The translations under genes were made by a program, and so were the position numbers. A stretch of DNA of 36,647 nt. Source: Prochlorococcus sp. AG-402-N08. GTDB lineage: Bacteria; Cyanobacteriota; Cyanobacteriia; PCC-6307; Cyanobiaceae. Positions 31,370-36,647 of the stretch are shown one piece after another. The stretch covers positions 1-36,647 of the forward strand of contig QCIS01000013.1 of assembly GCA_003216535.1 (NCBI GenBank), read 5' to 3'. The notes beneath the pieces were generated by a model. It searched no databases. It was not told the DNA's origin and worked only from the letters and a program-made list of their open reading frames with translations. Within the stretch, counting starts at the first letter, position 1; each line of letters opens with the position of its first letter.

Positions 31370-32839
31370 TTAGACCCTTATCCATGTTGTTATTTCCTTT
31401 GATTGATCAATAAGTTCAATACCTTTTTCTTTTAACAAATTCCTGATTTCATCCGCCTTCGCATAATTCTTATCCATTTTTGCTTTCAATCTTTCATCAA
31501 TAAGCGATGATATTTCGTCTTCTTTTATTTTACTTTCTTTTACTAAAACCTCTTTTTTAAGACCCAGTACCTCGGTCAAATTTTCAAGAGTTTTAAAATT
31601 CTCAAGTAGAAAGAATTTTTCATTTAAGTCTATTTTAAAACCTTCAACCCTTTGAAATTGGTTTAAAAAGTTTTTTAATGGTTTCGCTAAATCGTAAATA
31701 ATTGCAATAGCACCTGCTGTATTAAGGTCATTTCCAAGAGCCTCAGAAAATTTAAGCTTTTTTTGAGATAATTCAAAACTTATTTTCTCTTTATATTCTT
31801 CTTCGAGAGATTCATTTTTTTCAATAGATCTAAAAGCACCTTTTGTTAGGTCCATAAAAGAAAGGGCTACATTAATATTTTTCCAAGCTTCTGAAGCACT
31901 CTTTAAAGCTTCTTCAGTAAAATCGAGTGGTTTTCTATAACTCACAGTCATAACAAAATATCGCAAAGTCATAGGGCTTATACCTGACTTAATTAGCTCT
32001 CTGATAGTTTTAAAATTTTTAAGGGATTTACTCATCTTTTGTCCATTTACATTGACCATCCCATTGTGTAACCAATAGTTTGCTAGCTTTTTGCCATTGG
32101 CTGCTTCTGATTGGGCGATTTCATTCTCATGATGAGGAAAAATCAAATCAGAACCACCTAGATGGATATCAATAGTATCTCCTAATTCATCTTTAACCAT
32201 CGCCGAACATTCAATATGCCATCCTGGTCTACCTTTACCCCATGGCGAATCAAAAAATGGTTCATCATCTTTGGCTTTTTTCCATAGTGCAAAATCTTGC
32301 GGATTTAGTTTTTTACTATTTTCCTCATTAGCCATTCTTCCTTGCTGATTGATATTTTGTTCTTTTATATTTTGATTACTTAGCTTTCCATAATTTTTAT
32401 TTTTAAAAACAGAATAATAAACATCTCCATCTCTAGAGTATGCATAACCTTTGTCCTCGAGGATTGTTATGAAGGAGCAGATATTGCATATATGATTAGT
32501 TGCTCTTGGCATACTATCCGGTCGCATTATCCCTAAAGAATCCATGTCTTTATGAAATTCAATAATATTCTTTTCAGATACTTCCTTCATTGAACTGTTT
32601 TCTTCTTTCGCTCTTTTTAAGATCTTGTCATCAATATCTGTAAAATTTTGAACATACTTTACTTTGAAATCACTGTAAATTAAAAATCTTCTCAATACAT
32701 CCCAAGCTATATAACTTCTGGCATGACCAAGATGACATAGATCATAAACAGTTACTCCACAACAATAAATTTTTACTACATCATCAATAGGCTTAAAAAC
32801 CTCAACTCTTTTGCTTAAAGTATTAAAAAGTTTGATCAT
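31370..32839 (-). CDS. cysS: cysteinyl-tRNA synthetase
   Basis: A 489-aa class I aminoacyl-tRNA synthetase. The HIGH-like signature is CHLGHARSYIAWDVLRR, the KMSKS loop is GQKMSKSLKNFKTI, and the zinc site uses Cys in IYCCGVTVYD, GRPGWHIECSAM and the histidines in FPHHENEIAQSEA. The DALR-like helical C-terminus ends NYAKADEIRNLLKEKGIELIDQSKEITTWIRV. The length is normal (about 480-500). The start is ATG at 32839, 24 bases downstream of polA on the same strand. Confidence 0.98.
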   Translation of the reverse strand: MIKLFNTLSKRVEVFKPIDDVVKIYCCGVTVYDLCHLGHARSYIAWDVLRRFLIYSDFKVKYVQNFTDIDDKILKRAKEENSSMKEVSEKNIIEFHKDMDSLGIMRPDSMPRATNHICNICSFITILEDKGYAYSRDGDVYYSVFKNKNYGKLSNQNIKEQNINQQGRMANEENSKKLNPQDFALWKKAKDDEPFFDSPWGKGRPGWHIECSAMVKDELGDTIDIHLGGSDLIFPHHENEIAQSEAANGKKLANYWLHNGMVNVNGQKMSKSLKNFKTIRELIKSGISPMTLRYFVMTVSYRKPLDFTEEALKSASEAWKNINVALSFMDLTKGAFRSIEKNESLEEEYKEKISFELSQKKLKFSEALGNDLNTAGAIAIIYDLAKPLKNFLNQFQRVEGFKIDLNEKFFLLENFKTLENLTEVLGLKKEVLVKESKIKEDEISSLIDERLKAKMDKNYAKADEIRNLLKEKGIELIDQSKEITTWIRV

Positions 32840-32863
32840 CCTAAACTAAGTATTTCATAAGGT

Positions 32864-35794
32864 TTATTTTGTCTCCATCCAGTTGTCTCCAATTCCAATA
32901 TCAACTAAAAGAGGCACATTTAATTTTACACAATCTTCCATAGTCTTCTTTACCAATTTCGTCGTAATTTCCAAAGAATCTGGTTCAACTTCAAACAATA
33001 ATTCATCATGTACTTGTAAAAGCATTTTTGCTGGAACATTCATTTCTATGAATTTTTTATTTAGTTGAACCATTGCAATTTTAATAATATCTGCACTTGA
33101 ACCCTGAATTGGGGCATTGGCTGCGGCTCTTAGTGACTGTGCTTCCATGCCAGCTCTTCTTGCGGATTGCAAGTCAATTTCGTAAGGATCTTTTCCTATT
33201 AGTCTTCCAAGTCCATTTTTATCAAACTTAAATTCTCTTTTTCGACCAAAAATTGTTTTTACATAACCTTTTGATAAGGCAAGCCTTTCTTGAAGTTCAA
33301 GAAATTTGAAAATTTTTGAATATCTTTCTTTGTATTTTATTAAGAATTCTTTTGCTTCTGGAGTACTTACTCCTGTTGAACGGGCAAACTTCTTTATCCC
33401 CATACCATAGATAACTCCGAAATTTATTGTTTTCCCAACTCTCCTCTCATCAGAAGAAATTTCTTCTTTCTCAAAAATTAATCTTGCAGTCAAAGAATGA
33501 ATGTCATCATTTTTATGAAATGCATTTATTAGTATTTCTTCATCCGCTAAGTGAGCGAGTATTCTTAATTCGATCTGAGAGTAATCAGCTGATAAAAGTT
33601 TCCAATTTTTTTCAGGCAAGAATGCTTTTCTGATTCTCCTACTAAATTCAGTCCTAACTGGGATATTTTGAAGATTAGGATTGCTACTACTTAGTCTCCC
33701 AGTCGCTGTAGCAGCTTGATTAAAGTTTGTATGAACCCTTCCTGTCTTTTCGTTAATAAGATTTGGAAGAGCATCAATATAAGTACTAAGTAATTTGCTG
33801 AGAGTTCTATGTTTTATTAAATGTTGGATTATTTCATGCTCGTCGACTAATCTCTCAAGAACTACTGCATCTGTACTCCATCCTATTTTTGTTTTGCGTG
33901 ATTTCTTTTTATCTAAATTTAATTTTTCAAATAAGATCTCACCGAGTTGTTTTGGTGAAGATAGATTAAAATTTTCTTCTGCTAATTCATAAACTTTACT
34001 TTCAATATCTTCTAAGGTACTTTTTAGTTCTTTTGAGAGTTTATCTAAATAAGGGATATCGATGGTTATGCCATTCATTTCCATTTGAGACAATACCGGC
34101 TCTAAAGGCAGCTCGATTTCTTCGAACAATTTGATTAATTCATCTTTTTCCTTTGAAAATCTTTCTTTAAAAATTTTGACAATCTTAAAAGTTAGAAATA
34201 CATCATAACCGCAGTAAATACTTGCTTCATTAATATCTACAAATGAAAAGTCTTTATTTTTCCCAACTGTTTCTTTAAATGAAGGGGGCTTAAATCCAAA
34301 TAATCTGAAACTAATTTCACTTAACCCATGCTTCTCCTGGTTATTAAGAAGGTAGTCTGCTAACAAGGTGTCAAAGGTTACGCCTTTAAGATCAAGTCCA
34401 TGATTAAAAAATATTTGCCTATCAAATTTAGAATTTTGGAGTGCCTTTTCTTTTCTCGGATCTTCTATCCAAGTGCTTAGTTTTGAGAAAACATCTTCAA
34501 TTGATAATTGATTGGGTGTCTCTTTTTTTGTTTGATGACCAAGAGGTATATAAAATAAATCATCATTTTCTTCTCCAAGACATAACCCTATCCCAACAAG
34601 TTCCGCATCGATTGGATTTAAACTATTGGTCTCTGTATCTAAAGAAACTATCTCATTGCTCTTGTCTAATCTTTGAATTAATTTATCAAGTAATTCGAAA
34701 TCATTTACAATAGTTACCTTAATTTTAGGGATTTTATTTTCACTATTTTCTAATTCATTTTTACTGGAGACTTTTGGATCTTTCTCCTCCTCTTTAGTCA
34801 CGTTATTTTTGTCAAAACCACCTTTACTAAAAGTTGAATTGAAAATATCAATTTGTCTAAGTAGTGTTGATAATTCAAGTTTTTGCAGTGACTCTGAAAG
34901 TAGTTCTTGATTTATATTTTTTAATTCATAACCGTTATTTAAAATTAAAGGCACCTCAGTATTTATTTTTGCTAAATCCCTGGAAAGAAAAGCATTAGGT
35001 TTATCGTTTCTGAGCTTTTCTATAACTGAACCTTTGATGAATCCTTTATATTTTTTATCATTGTTCTGCTGAATCTTCTCCAAAGCCTGATAAATCCCAT
35101 CAAGAGTGTCGTTCTCTTTTAGTAGATTAATTGCAGTTTTTGGACCTACCCCTTTAATACCCGGAATATTATCAGAACTATCACCAGTTAGGGCTTTAAG
35201 ATCAACTACTCTTTCTGGCGCAACACCTAATTTTTCTTTTACTCCATTTTCATTCATAAGAGTTGGATTACCACTTTTCGCATATGGACCACCACCCATA
35301 TAAAGTACATAAATATCTTTTTGATCATCTACTAATTGAAATAAGTCCCTATCTCCAGAAAGAATATTCACGCACCATCCTTTAGAAGAAGCATCATTTG
35401 CAATTGTGCCTAGGAGATCATCTGCTTCATAACCGGGTGATTTAAAAATTGGTAAATTAAGGCTTTCTTCTAAAATGATTTCTAGTTGTTCAATATCCTG
35501 AAAAAAAACATCTGGTGCTACATCTCTATTGGCCTTATAATTTGGATCTAATTTATGTCTGAAAGTTGGTTTTTCGGTATCAAACGTAATACAAACTCCC
35601 TCAGGACTAATATTTTTGCAATTATCCAGAAGACTTTTAAGAAATCCATAAGTCACACTTGTTGGAAATCCTTCTTTAGTTGTTAAACCTCCATCAATCC
35701 CTTTGCTAAATGCATAGAAGCTTCTAAAAGCAAGTGAATGACCATCGACTAAAAGTAAAATAGGTTTTTTAGAGTTTTCAGATTTTAAACTCAT
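32864..35794 (-). CDS. polA: DNA polymerase I
   Basis: A 976-aa enzyme for replication primer removal and repair. Residues 1-290 are the 5'-3' exonuclease domain (LLLVDGHSLAFRSFYAFS, EADDLLGTIA, SGDRDLFQLV, KALTGDSSDNIPGIKGVGPKTAINLL). The middle 3'-5' exonuclease is intact: SLDTETNSL (exo I), QNSKFDRQIF (exo II) and YCGYD (exo III), unlike E. coli-independent lineages that lost it. The polymerase domain has motif A DYSQIELRILAHL, motif B RRVGKTINFGVIYGMG and motif C QVHDELLFEV. The start is ATG at 35794, overlapping the upstream membrane-fusion gene by four bases. It is slightly longer than E. coli Pol I. Confidence 0.98.
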   Translation of the reverse strand: MSLKSENSKKPILLLVDGHSLAFRSFYAFSKGIDGGLTTKEGFPTSVTYGFLKSLLDNCKNISPEGVCITFDTEKPTFRHKLDPNYKANRDVAPDVFFQDIEQLEIILEESLNLPIFKSPGYEADDLLGTIANDASSKGWCVNILSGDRDLFQLVDDQKDIYVLYMGGGPYAKSGNPTLMNENGVKEKLGVAPERVVDLKALTGDSSDNIPGIKGVGPKTAINLLKENDTLDGIYQALEKIQQNNDKKYKGFIKGSVIEKLRNDKPNAFLSRDLAKINTEVPLILNNGYELKNINQELLSESLQKLELSTLLRQIDIFNSTFSKGGFDKNNVTKEEEKDPKVSSKNELENSENKIPKIKVTIVNDFELLDKLIQRLDKSNEIVSLDTETNSLNPIDAELVGIGLCLGEENDDLFYIPLGHQTKKETPNQLSIEDVFSKLSTWIEDPRKEKALQNSKFDRQIFFNHGLDLKGVTFDTLLADYLLNNQEKHGLSEISFRLFGFKPPSFKETVGKNKDFSFVDINEASIYCGYDVFLTFKIVKIFKERFSKEKDELIKLFEEIELPLEPVLSQMEMNGITIDIPYLDKLSKELKSTLEDIESKVYELAEENFNLSSPKQLGEILFEKLNLDKKKSRKTKIGWSTDAVVLERLVDEHEIIQHLIKHRTLSKLLSTYIDALPNLINEKTGRVHTNFNQAATATGRLSSSNPNLQNIPVRTEFSRRIRKAFLPEKNWKLLSADYSQIELRILAHLADEEILINAFHKNDDIHSLTARLIFEKEEISSDERRVGKTINFGVIYGMGIKKFARSTGVSTPEAKEFLIKYKERYSKIFKFLELQERLALSKGYVKTIFGRKREFKFDKNGLGRLIGKDPYEIDLQSARRAGMEAQSLRAAANAPIQGSSADIIKIAMVQLNKKFIEMNVPAKMLLQVHDELLFEVEPDSLEITTKLVKKTMEDCVKLNVPLLVDIGIGDNWMETK

Positions 35795-36647
35795 TTTCTC
35801 TTCTTAGCCCAAGGTGGAATATCAATAAAGATTTGCTCTCCAGGTTCTAATCCATCAATGACTGAAGTTTTATTTCCACTACTAATACCAATTTCGATTT
35901 TTTCAAATTTGGGAGAATTGTTTTCATCAACTTTCAAAATTCCTTTTTCACCTTTTTCAGTGACAATAGAAACTGTTGGCACTAAGATTTTTTCTTCATA
36001 ACCTTCGACTCTAAATTCAAGATCTGCAGTCATTCCAATTTTAATTTCTTCAAAAATATCTTTAAAATTTAAAGTTACTTCGAATGAGGTTACATTATTA
36101 TCTTTTACAGCTCTTGTAGCTATTTTATTTACTATGGCACTATATTTTTTTGAGGGATAAGCCTCAATTCTTACTGAGGCTTCTTGACCTATTTTTATTC
36201 TGCCAATGTCACTCTCAGGAACTTTGGCAACAATTTCCAGACCCTCTGATAGTTCAAAAATAAAGTTTTTGGTTTTAGGGTCTGAACTTAAGTTTGTACT
36301 TGGTGTGACATAAGATCCTATCTCCGCATATTTTGCAGTTATCTTTCCTCCATAGGGAGCTTTAATTAGATAGAAACTTTTTTCAGCTTTTGCATCATTA
36401 AGTTTGGCGCTACTAATGTTGTACTTATTTTTATAACTTTCGTAATCTTCTTTGCTTAATGCACCTTCTTGATATAAATATTCTCTTCTTAAAAATTCAG
36501 ATTTTTGTTTTTCTACATTTAATTCAAGTTCTTCAATTTTATAGATAAAGTCTTCATCATCAAGTGAAGCTAAAACCTGATCTTTTTTTACAAGATCGCC
36601 CTCATCTACTTTGATTTCTTTTATTACACCTTGCTTCCGAGGTCCAA
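35791..36647 (-). CDS. HlyD/RND-type membrane fusion protein, N-terminus cut by window edge
   Basis: The frame is open from the right edge to the stop at 35791, giving at least 285 residues; a shorter ATG-started frame from 36033 is only its end. The visible part begins GPRKQGVIKEIKVDEGDLVKKDQVLASLDD, the biotinyl-lipoyl-like domain of periplasmic adaptors, then a coiled-coil hairpin (FIYKIEELELNVEKQKSEFLRREYLYQEGALSKEDY), a return lipoyl part (YLIKAPYGGKITAKYAEIGSYVTPSTN), the beta-barrel block (GLEIVAKVPESDIGRIKIGQEASVRIEAYPSKKYSAIVNKIATRA) and a membrane-proximal end. It is an adaptor of an efflux system; the pump is probably upstream of the window. It overlaps polA by four bases. Confidence 0.9.
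   Translation of the reverse strand, partial: GPRKQGVIKEIKVDEGDLVKKDQVLASLDDEDFIYKIEELELNVEKQKSEFLRREYLYQEGALSKEDYESYKNKYNISSAKLNDAKAEKSFYLIKAPYGGKITAKYAEIGSYVTPSTNLSSDPKTKNFIFELSEGLEIVAKVPESDIGRIKIGQEASVRIEAYPSKKYSAIVNKIATRAVKDNNVTSFEVTLNFKDIFEEIKIGMTADLEFRVEGYEEKILVPTVSIVTEKGEKGILKVDENNSPKFEKIEIGISSGNKTSVIDGLEPGEQIFIDIPPWAKKRK

Noticed and set aside
1-36647. CRISPR arrays, transposons, prophage or defence modules
   Set aside because: No regularly spaced repeats, transposase, integrase, capsid, restriction or toxin-antitoxin-like genes were found.

Overview
The window is AT-rich DNA (roughly one-third G+C by eye) with short intergenic gaps and a gene set typical of a marine picocyanobacterium. 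It carries photosystem II psbD/psbC, a Pcb-type chlorophyll-binding antenna gene, cytochrome b6f petM, ycf4, ycf39, cobQ, an NTRC-type thioredoxin reductase, a split pyridine nucleotide transhydrogenase and a Yfr2-type small RNA. The Pcb antenna together with the low G+C points to Prochlorococcus, most likely a high-light clade. Strain or sub-clade cannot be fixed from sequence alone.

Layout. 1-2.2 kb (minus): AEC-type permease running off the left edge, a conserved small protein, a SemiSWEET and a peroxiredoxin-like protein. 2.4-4.1 kb (plus): flavodoxin isiB followed by a Pcb/IsiA-type antenna gene, an arrangement associated with iron limitation. 4.2-7.9 kb: a DUF3386-like protein, a small protein, a methyltransferase, a 57-aa ORF, a tautomerase-like protein, a DUF1824-like protein and glyQ. 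8.1-11.5 kb: a Som-type porin, a small exported protein preceded by a Fur-box-like site, a PKHD-type dioxygenase and the ferric-iron binding protein futA; these last three look like an iron-acquisition island. 11.6-13.6 kb: tRNA-Ser(CGA), a 52-aa protein with a strong ribosome binding site, a rhomboid protease, a 64-aa protein and a Yfr2-family RNA candidate. 13.6-16 kb: [2Fe-2S] protein, cobQ and Maf. 16-22.6 kb: the psbD-psbC operon, ycf4, a divergent cyclophilin lipoprotein, ilvN, an alpha/beta hydrolase, petM and ycf39. 22.6-28.7 kb: a small protein, infA, NTRC, two conserved hypotheticals and pntA1-pntA2-pntB. 28.6-36.6 kb: a YheT-like hydrolase, a thioredoxin-like ferredoxin, dxr, cysS, polA and the C-terminal part of an HlyD-type membrane fusion protein running off the right edge.

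Most of the window is core genome. I see no integrase, transposase, CRISPR array, phage module or defence island, and no convincing new multi-gene system. The best leads are small: an apparent AUA start codon with a good Shine-Dalgarno on a degenerate cyclophilin lipoprotein, a secreted mini-protein with a Fur-like box beside futA and the PKHD enzyme, the Yfr2-type RNA with a possible alternative fold, a perfect 12-bp inverted repeat upstream of a 70-aa protein, and three unannotated-size ORFs (57, 52 and 34 aa).
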